Source: DATFLL01 sp035267785
Lineage (GTDB): Bacteria; Pseudomonadota; Gammaproteobacteria; DATFLL01
Length of the DNA stretch: 56,195 nt
Direction of reading: 5' to 3'
NCBI GenBank assembly: GCA_035267785.1
Contig: DATFLL010000131.1
Location: forward strand, 1 to 56,195
The stretch's first letter is position 1; every line of letters starts with the position of its first letter. Both the position numbers and the translations under genes were made by a program. The notes beneath the pieces are model-generated. The model saw nothing but the letters and a program-made list of their open reading frames with translations. It searched no databases and was not told the origin of the DNA. Positions 27,709 through 36,005 of the stretch are shown here, one piece after another.

Positions 27709-28595
27709 GCGGCCAACGCACCTCACGAGCGCGAGCCAGCGCGGCCCGGTTGGCCGGCGTGCTGGTGCTGGGCGTTGCCGCGTCGATGGCGCGGCCGGTG
27801 CGCGCCGATGTCAGCAGCGTGACGACAACGCCTGCGGCCGTGAACGTTGCGGCGACCCAGGCGACCACGGTGGCAATGACCTGGAACATGGTGCGGGACA
27901 ATACCGGTACCGTCGGTCCCACGGTGACCTCCGATCACGGCGTGTTTCGCGCCGGCAGCGCGAGCGGTCCGGTGCTGGGCGTGGTCAATCAGACGCTGAG
28001 CGCGACCAAGCCGGTCAGCGGCACCAGCACAGTATTTACGATTCCCGAGACCGTGACGGTACCGGTCGGTGTCGCGTATCAAGCGGTCAAGCTGGGCGTG
28101 CCCACAATCGTTTACGTGCGCACCTTCAACGATTGCACTACATGCACACCCGGCAGCGGTGCCGTCGTTCTGCCGCTGACGGGCGGCGGCGGGGCCGTCT
28201 TTTCCGTCTCCCGACTGTCGCTGCGCTTCGGCGACGACACCGCCGTGCGCGTCGTCGCGCAGGGCGCGAAGCTTCGCGCCTACGCCGACCTGACCTTCAC
28301 CGGCGGCGGTGTGCTCAAGGGGGAGTGGCAGGTCGCCTCGCCGCCGAGCACACTGTCCAAGAAGCCTGATTACCGCACCCTCGCGCCGGTCAGCCGGGCC
28401 CTGGCCGGCGGCGAACGGGTGCGGATCAAGGCGCCAGCGCTGCCGACACAGGACAAGGGCATCTATCTGGTGCGTCTGCGCATCGTTCGGCCTGCACTGC
28501 CGGTTTCAGTGGACGAGCTGCCGTTCATTCGCTACGTGGTCTCCAGCGAGCCGGCCGGCCAGTCCGGATCGGAGGCCCCCGCCGATGGCAATTGA
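27705..28595 (+). CDS. Exported protein B, paralogue of the preceding protein
   Basis: The 296-residue product has a signal peptide ending ARPVRA-DVSS. It shares an ordered set of motifs with protein A: WNMVRDNTGTVGPTVTS, FSVSRLSLRFGDDTAVRVVA, YRTLAPVSRALAGGERVRI, APALPT and LPVSVDELPFIRYVV. It ends where the shared domain ends, so it lacks the C-terminal Fn3-like domain. Two cysteines (DCTTCTP) are present only here. The start overlaps the stop of protein A (ATGA) and its last 11 bases overlap the sigma-factor gene. The pair most likely arose by tandem duplication. Function unknown. Confidence 0.82.
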   Translation: MSGQRTSRARASAARLAGVLVLGVAASMARPVRADVSSVTTTPAAVNVAATQATTVAMTWNMVRDNTGTVGPTVTSDHGVFRAGSASGPVLGVVNQTLSATKPVSGTSTVFTIPETVTVPVGVAYQAVKLGVPTIVYVRTFNDCTTCTPGSGAVVLPLTGGGGAVFSVSRLSLRFGDDTAVRVVAQGAKLRAYADLTFTGGGVLKGEWQVASPPSTLSKKPDYRTLAPVSRALAGGERVRIKAPALPTQDKGIYLVRLRIVRPALPVSVDELPFIRYVVSSEPAGQSGSEAPADGN

Positions 28596-29187
28596 AGACA
28601 CGCTCGATGAGAGGCGGGCGGGCGTGGTCGACCCCGTCACGGAAACCGACGACGGGGCAAACCTGCTCAGCCGCATCGCCGCCGGTAACGAGGCGGCGTT
28701 GACCCGTTTCTATCGCGACTACCACGGGCGGGTCTATGCCTTTGCGCTGCGCCGGCTGGGTAATCCGACCGACGCGGCGGAGGTCGTCAACGAGGTCATG
28801 ATGGAGGTCTGGCGCCACGCACACCGGTACGAGGGACGTGCCAAGGTGCAGACCTGGCTGCTCGGCATCTGCCACCACAAGGTGATCGATCTGATGCGCC
28901 GGCGCGGGCGCCACGCCGGCGAGGCGCTGGAAGAGGACCTGCCGGATCCGCAGGAAACCAGTGCGGTGGATGCGCTGGCGGGGGCGCAGGACGCGCAGAT
29001 GGTACGCCGCTGCCTCGATGAGCTCTCCGACGCCCATCGTCAGGTGGTCCACCTGGCCTTCTTCGAGGAGTTGTCCTACTCCGAGATCGCCACCATCGTT
29101 GCCTGCCCGGAGGGCACGGTCAAGACCCGCATGTTTCACGCCAAGCAGAAGCTCAAGCACTGCCTCGCCGGCCTGGCCGCGGATTGA
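28585..29187 (+). CDS. ECF-type sigma factor
   Basis: The 200-residue sigma-70-family protein contains region 2 (FYRDYHGRVYAFALRRLGNP, VVNEVMMEVWRHAHRYEG, VQTWLLGICHHKVIDLMRR) and region 4 (CLDELSDAHRQVVHLAFFEE, LSYSEIATIVACPEGTVKTR). Region 3 is missing, which is typical of ECF factors. ATG 28585 has GGAGG upstream, and the gene overlaps the preceding one by 11 bases, implying translational coupling. The next gene encodes a zinc-finger anti-sigma factor. It probably controls this cassette among other targets (inference). The long in-frame extension upstream runs through the preceding gene and is not coding. Confidence 0.93.
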   Translation: MAIEDTLDERRAGVVDPVTETDDGANLLSRIAAGNEAALTRFYRDYHGRVYAFALRRLGNPTDAAEVVNEVMMEVWRHAHRYEGRAKVQTWLLGICHHKVIDLMRRRGRHAGEALEEDLPDPQETSAVDALAGAQDAQMVRRCLDELSDAHRQVVHLAFFEELSYSEIATIVACPEGTVKTRMFHAKQKLKHCLAGLAAD

Positions 29188-29246
29188 ACGTTTTCGGTGC
29201 TTGCGCCGACTAACAGTACAGTTCGCGACCAATCAGGCTGAGCGCC

Positions 29247-29885
29247 ATGAATCGACCCATGACCGACGAGTCCACAGCACACCCCGACGAGCTGCTGCCG
29301 TGGTATGCCAACGGGACCCTGGAAGAGCCCGAGCGTGCCCGGGTGGAGGCCCATCTGGCCGAGTGCGCGCGCTGCCGCGAGGAGCTGTCGTTCCTGACGA
29401 CGCTCGCCGCCAGCGTGCGCTCGGCGGACGAGTCCGGCGCGCCAGGTGAATTCGGAGGTGAGTTCGGCCTGAAGCGCCTGCTGCGCGAAGTCGGGCAGAG
29501 CCCGCCGAATCGAGCGTCCGCGCGGGGCGCGCATCGCACGTGGTGGCGCCCGGCCCTGGCGGCCGTTGCGGTCCTGGTGATTGCCGTTCAGGGCGTCGTG
29601 ATTGGCCGCCTCTACCAGCAAACGACTTATCTCCAGCCGCTGAGCGGTCCGGCCGCTGCCGCCGGCGTTGTCCTGCAGGTGCGCTTCGATCCCGGCGCCC
29701 GCGAATCCGACATCCGAGCCGCGCTGCAGTCGGTCGACGGGACGCTGGTCGGCGGGCCGGGCGCCTTGGGCGTTTACCGGGTTCGTTTGCGCGGCCTGGC
29801 CGACGACGACGCCGCGGCGCTCGCCAGGCGTGTTGCCGAGCTGCGTGCACGGCGCGGGGTCGTCGATTTCGTGACGGAGGATTAG
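29247..29885 (+). CDS. Membrane anti-sigma factor with zinc-finger domain and periplasmic prodomain-like domain
   Basis: The 212-residue protein has a ZAS-type zinc finger (HPDELLPWYANGTL... and H-x3-C-x2-C in HLAECARC, about residues 12-49), a basic region, one membrane helix (ALAAVAVLVIAVQGVVI, about 100-120) and a periplasmic domain of about 75 residues. That domain (VVLQVRFDPGARESDIRAAL, GGPGALGVYRVRL, RARRGVVDFV) has the beta-alpha-beta-beta-alpha-beta pattern of an inhibitor-I9-like or subtilase prodomain. It probably holds the ECF factor at the membrane until signalled. The stop overlaps the GTG of the subtilase gene by one base. Confidence 0.9.
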   Translation: MNRPMTDESTAHPDELLPWYANGTLEEPERARVEAHLAECARCREELSFLTTLAASVRSADESGAPGEFGGEFGLKRLLREVGQSPPNRASARGAHRTWWRPALAAVAVLVIAVQGVVIGRLYQQTTYLQPLSGPAAAAGVVLQVRFDPGARESDIRAALQSVDGTLVGGPGALGVYRVRLRGLADDDAAALARRVAELRARRGVVDFVTED

Positions 29886-31720
29886 TGTCGCGGGACGCTG
29901 CAATTCGACGCCGCACGCGCGGCCCGCTCCGCCGCGGTCTGAGCGTGACGTTCGCGTTCGTGCTTATGGCCGTGCTGAGCGCAGCGGCGGGCGCCGCCCA
30001 ACTGACCCGCCCGGATATGACCTTCGGCAGTACGCCGACGCTGAGTCCCACGCCGCGCCTCGTCCTCAACCCGACCATCAGCGGCTACAGTCCGACCGGC
30101 TGTGTTCAGGTCGGTGGCCAGGTCAGCATCCTCGGCCAGCATTTCGGCTCGGCCAGCGGCAAGGCCGTGGCCCTCGGCGGTCACGGGATTCATGTCGACC
30201 TCACGGTGGTGTCCTGGACCGATACCAAGATCGTGGCGACGATTCCGAAGGACCCCCGCATCGAGCTCAGCCAGTCTTATTACATCGGCGTGGAGAAGTC
30301 TGGCCACGCCGGCTGGCTGAGCAACATCGACAAGAACATCACCACCTGCGCGACTGCGGCGAGGACGACGCTGCGTTTGCCGTCGGGCTCGACGCTGCAT
30401 ACCGTGGCGCCGGGCGGCTTTGCTCCGTCCGGCGGCTCATCGACCGGTACCTCGGGGGGCAGCGCGCCCGCCGGCTCCGGCGGCTCGACGGGGGGCGCCA
30501 CCGCGCCCAGCGCCGATTACTACGCGCCGCCCGCCGGCGGCTCGGGCGGGGGCTACCAGCCGCCTCCTTCGGGCGGCGGGAGCCTGCTCGCCCGCGGTCT
30601 GCCGCCCCCGCCGGCCGCCCCCGCGCCCACGGCCGAGGAGACGAAAAAGGACAGCCCCGATGTGGAGCCGGGCGAGCTGGTTGTGGTCAGTGCCAACGTC
30701 GAGGAAGCCCGGGCCTTGGCCCAGCAGGCCGGTGCGCTGGGTTATTCGGTCAAACGCCGGCGCGTGCTCAAGGGTCTGGGATTGGTGGTCAGCGTGTTGC
30801 GTCTGCCGGAGGGGACCACCGTGGCCGAGGCGCTGCGCAACCTGCGCGCCGCCGCCCCCAAGGTCTGGATCGACGCCAACCACCGCTACCGGCTGCAGGG
30901 CGCCGACGCCGCCAAGACCTACGGGCGCGAACTCATTGAATGGGGTGTGCCCAGCTCGAGCTGCGGTGCCGGCCGGCGCATTGGGCTCGTCGACACGCCC
31001 GTCGACCGTAAGCAGCCGGCCCTGCGCGGCCAGGCCGTGACCGTTCACGATGTCCTGCCCGCGGGTGTTCCCCGGGCGCCGGCGGATCACGGCACGGCCG
31101 TGGCCGCCTTGCTGGTGGGTCGACACCGACCTGTCGCGACAGCGGGCCTGGTGCCCGGTGCCCACCTCTACGCGGCGGCGGTCTTTCGCCGCCGCGGCGA
31201 TCAGCTCGATACGACGGCCGAGGACGTGGTCGCCGCTCTCGACTGGCTGGTTCGCCAGCACGTTCGGGTAATCAACCTCAGCCTGGGCGGGCCGCGCAAC
31301 CTGATTCTCGAGGCGGCGGTACGGCGGGTCGAAGATCTGGGCATCGTCGTGGTGGCCGCCGCCGGCAACGGCGGACCGGGCGGCAAGCCGGTCTATCCGG
31401 CCGCCCAACAGGGCGTCGTGGCGGTCACTGCCGTCGATGCCGACCGCAAGCCATACGAGCATGCCAACCGCGGCGCCTATATCGCCTTTGCCGCGCCGGG
31501 TGTGGATGTGTGGGTGGCGCGGCCCGGCAGTGGCGGGGTGTTCGTGTCGGGGACCTCATATGCCGCTCCGTTTGTCACTGCCGCTATCGCCCGGATGGGC
31601 GGCCAGCCCCGGACCGCCGTGACGGTGTTGGCCAAGAAGGCGGAGGATCTGGGCAAGCCCGGCCGCGACCCGGTGTTCGGCTGGGGGTTGATCCGCCTCG
31701 GCGGGCGCTGCGGACGCTGA
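29885..31720 (+). CDS. Exported S8 (subtilisin-like) serine protease with IPT/TIG-like domain
   Basis: The 611-residue product from a GTG start has an N-terminal signal or anchor (VTFAFVLMAVLSAAAGAAQ), an IPT/TIG-like beta domain (about 60-155; PTISGYSPTGCVQVGGQVSI, GQHFG), a Gly/Ser/Pro-rich linker (about 175-255), a prodomain-like segment (263-335) and the S8 catalytic domain. The triad is visible: Asp370 (RRIGLVDTPVD), His402 (DHGTAVAALL) and Ser558 (VSGTSYAAPF), with oxyanion Asn495 (AAAGNGG). HGTAVA replaces the more usual HGTHVA. It is the last gene of the cassette and one base overlaps the anti-sigma gene. It could process the exported paralogues or cleave the anti-sigma factor (inference). 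Confidence 0.92.
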   Translation: MSRDAAIRRRTRGPLRRGLSVTFAFVLMAVLSAAAGAAQLTRPDMTFGSTPTLSPTPRLVLNPTISGYSPTGCVQVGGQVSILGQHFGSASGKAVALGGHGIHVDLTVVSWTDTKIVATIPKDPRIELSQSYYIGVEKSGHAGWLSNIDKNITTCATAARTTLRLPSGSTLHTVAPGGFAPSGGSSTGTSGGSAPAGSGGSTGGATAPSADYYAPPAGGSGGGYQPPPSGGGSLLARGLPPPPAAPAPTAEETKKDSPDVEPGELVVVSANVEEARALAQQAGALGYSVKRRRVLKGLGLVVSVLRLPEGTTVAEALRNLRAAAPKVWIDANHRYRLQGADAAKTYGRELIEWGVPSSSCGAGRRIGLVDTPVDRKQPALRGQAVTVHDVLPAGVPRAPADHGTAVAALLVGRHRPVATAGLVPGAHLYAAAVFRRRGDQLDTTAEDVVAALDWLVRQHVRVINLSLGGPRNLILEAAVRRVEDLGIVVVAAAGNGGPGGKPVYPAAQQGVVAVTAVDADRKPYEHANRGAYIAFAAPGVDVWVARPGSGGVFVSGTSYAAPFVTAAIARMGGQPRTAVTVLAKKAEDLGKPGRDPVFGWGLIRLGGRCGR

Positions 31721-31847
31721 TTCGACGCGGCGTTCGGAGCGCCCGGCGCCCGGTTGCGGCCGCCGCCCGCGCGCGGTATGGTCCCGGACGTTCGCACGGC
31801 CGGCGTTGGGAAGTCGGTCCCGGCCTCGAAAGCATGCGGAATCGTCC

Positions 31848-32348
31848 ATGGCGCGTGTCTACGTCAGTCTCGGCAGCAATATCGACCCGGCGCGTTATAT
31901 CCGCGAAGGGGTCGAATCGCTGCGCCGGTTCTACGGCGAGCTGACGCTCTCGCGCGTCTACGAGAGCGAGCCGGTGGGGCTGGACGGCGACAACTTCTAC
32001 AATCTCGTTGCGGCCTTCGACACCGATGAGGATGTCGTCGCCGTGGCGGGGCGGCTGCGCGCCATCGAGGGATTTCACGGGCGCCAGCGCGGGCCGGGCG
32101 CCAACGGCTGTCGCTTCGTTCCCCGCACCCTCGACCTGGATCTGCTGCTCTACGATCGCCTCGTGCTCGAGCAAGACGGTCTGCGCCTGCCTCGCGAGGA
32201 GATCACGCGACACGCGTTTGTCCTGTGTCCGCTTGCCGAGCTTGCCCCCGATCTCAGTCATCCCCTCGAGGGTCGGTCCATGGCGGAGCTGTGGCGGGAC
32301 TTTCGCGGCGAGGACCAGCCGCTGTGGCCCATCGATTTCCAGTGGTAG
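31848..32348 (+). CDS. folK: FolK, HPPK
   Basis: 6-hydroxymethyl-7,8-dihydropterin pyrophosphokinase of folate synthesis. The 166-residue product shows YVSLGSNIDPARYIREGVES at the start and the HPPK signature RFVPRTLDLDLLLYD, with RHAFVLCPLAELAPDLSHP at the C-terminus. ATG 31848 fits the family start; the region between it and the subtilase stop (127 bases) has no gene. FolB (23638) and the pteridine reductase at 33816 lie on either side, so the folate genes are split by the cassette. Confidence 0.95.
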   Translation: MARVYVSLGSNIDPARYIREGVESLRRFYGELTLSRVYESEPVGLDGDNFYNLVAAFDTDEDVVAVAGRLRAIEGFHGRQRGPGANGCRFVPRTLDLDLLLYDRLVLEQDGLRLPREEITRHAFVLCPLAELAPDLSHPLEGRSMAELWRDFRGEDQPLWPIDFQW

Positions 32349-32361
32349 GGCCGAACCCCCT

Positions 32362-33792
32362 CTAGCACGAATTCTTCGAGGCGCTGCGGCAGGCATGGGC
32401 GAGCAGCGTGCGCTGCAGCGAGCCCAGCTTGTCCAGCATCTTTCGGCCAACGAACAGCTGCGGCTCGGAGGGGCGCAGGTGCTCGCGTCCCTCGCGCGCA
32501 TGGATCGCGGCGGCCGCCTTGCCGTAGGCATCGACGAACGAGTAGGTGTGGGTGAGCTGGTCGCGAATGAAGGCCTCGCCGAAATAGGTGAAGTCGTTGT
32601 CGTTCGAGCAGCCGAACGAGGTGCGGTCGGCAGCCGCGGCCGTGGTGATCAGCGTATAGGGCGTCTCCAGGGGTTTGACGAAGCCGCCCGAGTAGCACGA
32701 GGAGACGATGAGCAGGCGCCACTTGATGCCCGCGGCGTCGAGGTCGCGCTTGAGTCGCGCGGGCGTGACCTGGTTCAGCGCCAGCGGCCAGAAGTCCACG
32801 TCCAGTTCGGGCGGGCGGTGGCCGCCGTGGCTGGTCATGAACAGCACCAGCACGTCGTGGTCGGGGTCCATCGTCTTCCCGATGCGCGCCAGCGTACGTT
32901 TGAGATTCGTCGCCGTGGCCAGGGGCACGCGCTTGCGCGTCTTGAGGCTGTTGATGAGCATGACCGAGCGCCCGCGCGTGTCGAAGCGCTTGTCGAACAG
33001 GCGGCGCGTGTATTCGACTTCCTTGCGGAACACATCCTGGCGCGCATAGCCGGCGAAGCCGACGAAATACATATCCGCCACGCCGCGGCGCTGCGGTGCG
33101 AGGCGCGCCAGGGTCTTGTCCAGCAGCTGCGGCTGGGCGTACATCAGCGACTCGGCGTCCATATGCCGGTAGGTGGCCCAGCGGTCGGGGCCGCGGTGGT
33201 GGTCCGGGGCCGGATACCAGAATGTGGCGCCGTGGCTGAAGAGGAACAGCGGGCCGAGGTACATCGCCAGATAAATGGCGAAGGCCTGGGCGCGTCGCCA
33301 GGGACGGGCGCGCCCGGGCAAGCTGAGGATGTGCAGCGCGACCAGTGCACCCCAGGCCATAAAGCCGATATAGACCACCCAGCGTGATGTGCGGCCCGCG
33401 TTCACCAGGTCGAGCAGCTCGTCTGTGCCGCTCCACAGCAGGAACAGCCAGAAGCCGCTCGCATACATCATCACCACGAAACGCGCGATGCTGTACGGCG
33501 CGGCCAGGCGCTTGCCGATGAGGTAGGCCGCGAACAGCAGGAACATCAGCCCCAGCGCGTGGTGGCTCGCCCCCCAGGTGTTGAACTGCGGATGCGGCAG
33601 GCTGGCCGAGAGCGAGATGACGAAGTCCGCGGCGAGGCTCGCCGCGACCAACCATACGATTTGGTCGACGCCGGCCTGCACCGCCTCCATGTCGCAGTGG
33701 CGCCCGGCGGTCAGGCGCAGTCCCTGGAGCAGGTTGGCGCGCAGGGCGCGTGCCTCGCGGACAAAATAACCGGGTGTGTGCATCGAAGCCAT
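32362..33792 (-). CDS. Membrane-bound C13 (legumain/caspase-like) cysteine peptidase
   Basis: The 476-residue protein has about five N-terminal membrane helices (45-63, 78-94, 101-120, 138-158, 169-187) followed by a C13-family domain. The catalytic dyad is visible as His322 in MTSHGG and Cys366 in LIVSSCYSGGF, in the order and spacing of clan CD peptidases. GEAFIRDQLTHTYSFVDAYG near 405 also fits bacterial C13 proteins. The ATG at 33792 has GGAGGGA seven bases upstream. It ends 13 bases from folK (convergent) and follows the pteridine reductase gene. Substrate unknown. Confidence 0.9.
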   Translation of the reverse strand: MASMHTPGYFVREARALRANLLQGLRLTAGRHCDMEAVQAGVDQIVWLVAASLAADFVISLSASLPHPQFNTWGASHHALGLMFLLFAAYLIGKRLAAPYSIARFVVMMYASGFWLFLLWSGTDELLDLVNAGRTSRWVVYIGFMAWGALVALHILSLPGRARPWRRAQAFAIYLAMYLGPLFLFSHGATFWYPAPDHHRGPDRWATYRHMDAESLMYAQPQLLDKTLARLAPQRRGVADMYFVGFAGYARQDVFRKEVEYTRRLFDKRFDTRGRSVMLINSLKTRKRVPLATATNLKRTLARIGKTMDPDHDVLVLFMTSHGGHRPPELDVDFWPLALNQVTPARLKRDLDAAGIKWRLLIVSSCYSGGFVKPLETPYTLITTAAAADRTSFGCSNDNDFTYFGEAFIRDQLTHTYSFVDAYGKAAAAIHAREGREHLRPSEPQLFVGRKMLDKLGSLQRTLLAHACRSASKNSC

Positions 33793-33815
33793 CGGTCCCT
33801 CCGGTTCGACGTTAT

Positions 33816-34550
33816 TCAAGAATTGAGCGAGCGACCCCCGTCGATAGTGAGTATCTGCCCGCTCATGTAACCGGCGTCGCGGATGAGGTACAGCGCGGCG
33901 CGGGCCACGTCCTCGGGCTCGCCTTTGCGCTTGAGGAAGGTGCGCGAGATGATGCGCTGCTTGGTTACCTCGTCGATGTTCTCCGGCCAGAGGATCGCGC
34001 CGGGGGCGATGCCGTTGACGCGAATCTCGGGGCCGAGCTCGCCGGCCAGCGCCCGCGTCATCATGACCAGGCCCGCCTTGGCGATGCCGTAGACGGGAAA
34101 ATTCTTCAAGGGGCGCTCGGCATGGATGTCGACGATATTGACGATGCAGCCCTCGGTCATGCGCAGGTGCGGCGCGGCCGCCTGGGACAGGAAGAACGGC
34201 GCCTTGACGTTGGAGCCGATCAGGTCCTCCCATTGCTCCTCGGTGACGGTGCCGACGGGCGTGCGATAAAAGCTCGAGGCGTTGTTGATCAGCACGTCGA
34301 GCCGGTCCCAGGCCCCGACCGCCTCGTGCATCAGGGCCGGAAGGGCGCCGGTAGCGAGCAAATCGGCCTGGACCAGCATGACCGAGTCGGCGCGCCGCGC
34401 ATGCAGCTCTTCCTGCAGGGCCTGGGCGGCGGCACGCGAGCTGCGATAGTGCAGCACCAGGCGCATGCCGTGCTCGTGCAGCGTGCGCGCGATGACCGCA
34501 CCGACGCGGTGCGCGGCGCCGGTGATCAGGGCTACCTTGTCCGTTAGCAC
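33816..34550 (-). CDS. Pteridine reductase (FolM-like SDR)
   Basis: Short-chain dehydrogenase of 244 residues. The nucleotide motif is TGAAHRVGAVIARTL, where the His-Arg replaces the usual TGxxxGxG pattern and marks the pteridine-reductase/FolM group (HR-x-G). INNASSFY and the catalytic YGIAKAGL (Tyr-x3-Lys) are present, and the C-terminus ends GQILTIDGGRSL. It would reduce dihydrobiopterin or dihydrofolate/dihydromonapterin. Its position beside folK supports a pterin role. Confidence 0.88.
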   Translation of the reverse strand: MLTDKVALITGAAHRVGAVIARTLHEHGMRLVLHYRSSRAAAQALQEELHARRADSVMLVQADLLATGALPALMHEAVGAWDRLDVLINNASSFYRTPVGTVTEEQWEDLIGSNVKAPFFLSQAAAPHLRMTEGCIVNIVDIHAERPLKNFPVYGIAKAGLVMMTRALAGELGPEIRVNGIAPGAILWPENIDEVTKQRIISRTFLKRKGEPEDVARAALYLIRDAGYMSGQILTIDGGRSLNS

Positions 34551-34643
34551 GGGTATGCTATCCTCACGCCGATTCGCTCGCCGGCTTTGTTATCGTGTCG
34601 ACACTGTACCCCAAAACCCGCCTCCAAAGCATTCTCCCGCCCG

Positions 34644-35867
34644 ATGGCCACTGACCCGCGCGCCAACCCCGGCGGGGCCGTACCGCCAGGGCTGCCGGCC
34701 CCGGACGCGGAGGCCGCCGCGCACAGCCAACGCCTGAGGGCGGCGATTTCGGATGCGATCGCCGCGGCCGGCGGCGCGATCACCTTCCAGCGCTTCATGG
34801 AACTCGCGCTGCACGCGCCCGGCCTGGGCTACTACAGCGCGGGCAGCCGCAAGCTCGGCGGCGCCGGCGATTTCGTCACCGCGCCCGAGCTCTCCCCCCT
34901 GTTTGCGCGCACGCTCGCGGGACCGTGCCGCACTGCGCTCGGCGCAGTGGGTGCCGGCGCAAACGTCCTCGAGGTCGGTGCGGGCAGCGGCGCTCTGGCC
35001 GCCGGGCTGCTCGCCGAGCTGGCCGCCGCGGACGCGCTGCCCGAGGAATACCGGATATTGGAGATCAGCGCCGAGCTGCGCGAGCGCCAGCGCCAGACGC
35101 TGCAGGCCTGCGATCCGGCGCTGGCCGCGCGCGTGCGCTGGGTCGACGATCTGCCCCCGTCGGATTTTCACGGCGTGGTCCTCGCCAACGAGCTGCTCGA
35201 TGCCATGCCGGTGCATCGCTTCGTCGTCACCGAGAACGGCCTGCGCGAATCGTATGTCGCGATTGACGAGGCGGGCGAGGGCTTCGTCTGGCAAACGGGC
35301 GAACCGAGCACATCGGCGCTGGTCGAACGGGTGGAAGCCATCGAAGCGGCAATCGGCGGGCCGCTGCCGATCGGTTACACCTCGGAGATCAATCTCGCCG
35401 CCGAGGACTGGGTCCGCGCCCTGGGACCGCGCCTCGAGGCCGCCCTGGTGCTGCTGATCGACTACGGTTTCGGGCGAGGTGAGTACTATCATCCCCAGCG
35501 CCACATGGGGACATTGATGTGTCACTATCGCCACCATGCCCACGGCGACCCGCTGGTCCTCGTCGGTCTGCAGGACATCACCGCACACGTGGATTTCACC
35601 GCCATCGCCGAGGCCGCCGATGGGGCCGGGTTGACGGTCGCCGGTTACACGACCCAGGCGCATTTTCTGCTCGGCAGCGGCCTGGCCCAACTGGCGCAGG
35701 CCGCCGGCGGCGACGATCCGGCCGAACAGCTGCGCGTCGCCAACGAGGTCAAGCGCCTGACCCTGCCCCACGAGATGGGCGAGCTGTTCAAGGTCATGGG
35801 CCTGACGCGCGGCATCGACCTGCAACTGCCCGGCTTTGCGCTCAACGACATGCGCCAGCGGCTATAA
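34644..35867 (+). CDS. MidA/NDUFAF7-like SAM-dependent methyltransferase (DUF185)
   Basis: The 407-residue protein matches the family of the complex-I assembly arginine methyltransferase: ITFQRFMELALHAPGLGYYS, GDFVTAPELSPLFARTLA, the SAM motif VLEVGAGSGALAAGLL, VVLANELLDAMPVHRF and LLIDYGFGRGEYYHPQR. The ATG at 34644 is chosen because the upstream in-frame part is proline-rich leader. Family members in mitochondria act on complex I; the bacterial substrate is not established. It is divergent from the pteridine reductase gene, 93 bases apart. Confidence 0.9.
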   Translation: MATDPRANPGGAVPPGLPAPDAEAAAHSQRLRAAISDAIAAAGGAITFQRFMELALHAPGLGYYSAGSRKLGGAGDFVTAPELSPLFARTLAGPCRTALGAVGAGANVLEVGAGSGALAAGLLAELAAADALPEEYRILEISAELRERQRQTLQACDPALAARVRWVDDLPPSDFHGVVLANELLDAMPVHRFVVTENGLRESYVAIDEAGEGFVWQTGEPSTSALVERVEAIEAAIGGPLPIGYTSEINLAAEDWVRALGPRLEAALVLLIDYGFGRGEYYHPQRHMGTLMCHYRHHAHGDPLVLVGLQDITAHVDFTAIAEAADGAGLTVAGYTTQAHFLLGSGLAQLAQAAGGDDPAEQLRVANEVKRLTLPHEMGELFKVMGLTRGIDLQLPGFALNDMRQRL

Positions 35868-35869
35868 AA

Positions 35870-35988
35870 AAGTTGGCAGTTGGCAGTTGGCAGTCGGCAG
35901 TCGGCAGCAAGAATAGGTGAGGTGTGAGGCGTAAAATCAGTATTCGCCCTGCGCGCCTCACGCCTGACACCTCACCCCTCACGGGTAG
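35870..35988. repeat. Dispersed repeats: GTTGGCAGT array and GTGAGG...CCTCAC inverted pair
   Basis: Just after the MidA-like stop there is AGTTGGCAGTTGGCAGTCGG with CAGTCGGCAGC following (35873-35908). Next comes GGTGAGGTGTGAGGCG (35917-35932), with inverse partners CGCCTCACGCCTGACACCTC (35956-35975) and CCTCACCCCTCACG. The latter pair folds into a hairpin. Both families recur at 55490-55920. Confidence 0.8.
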
Positions 35989-36005
35989 CATTTAGGAGAA
36001 GGACC

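Noticed and set aside
29540..29884. N-terminal extension of the subtilase through the anti-sigma gene
   Set aside because: The frame is open but low complexity and overlaps a well-supported gene. The GTG at 29885 gives a signal peptide.
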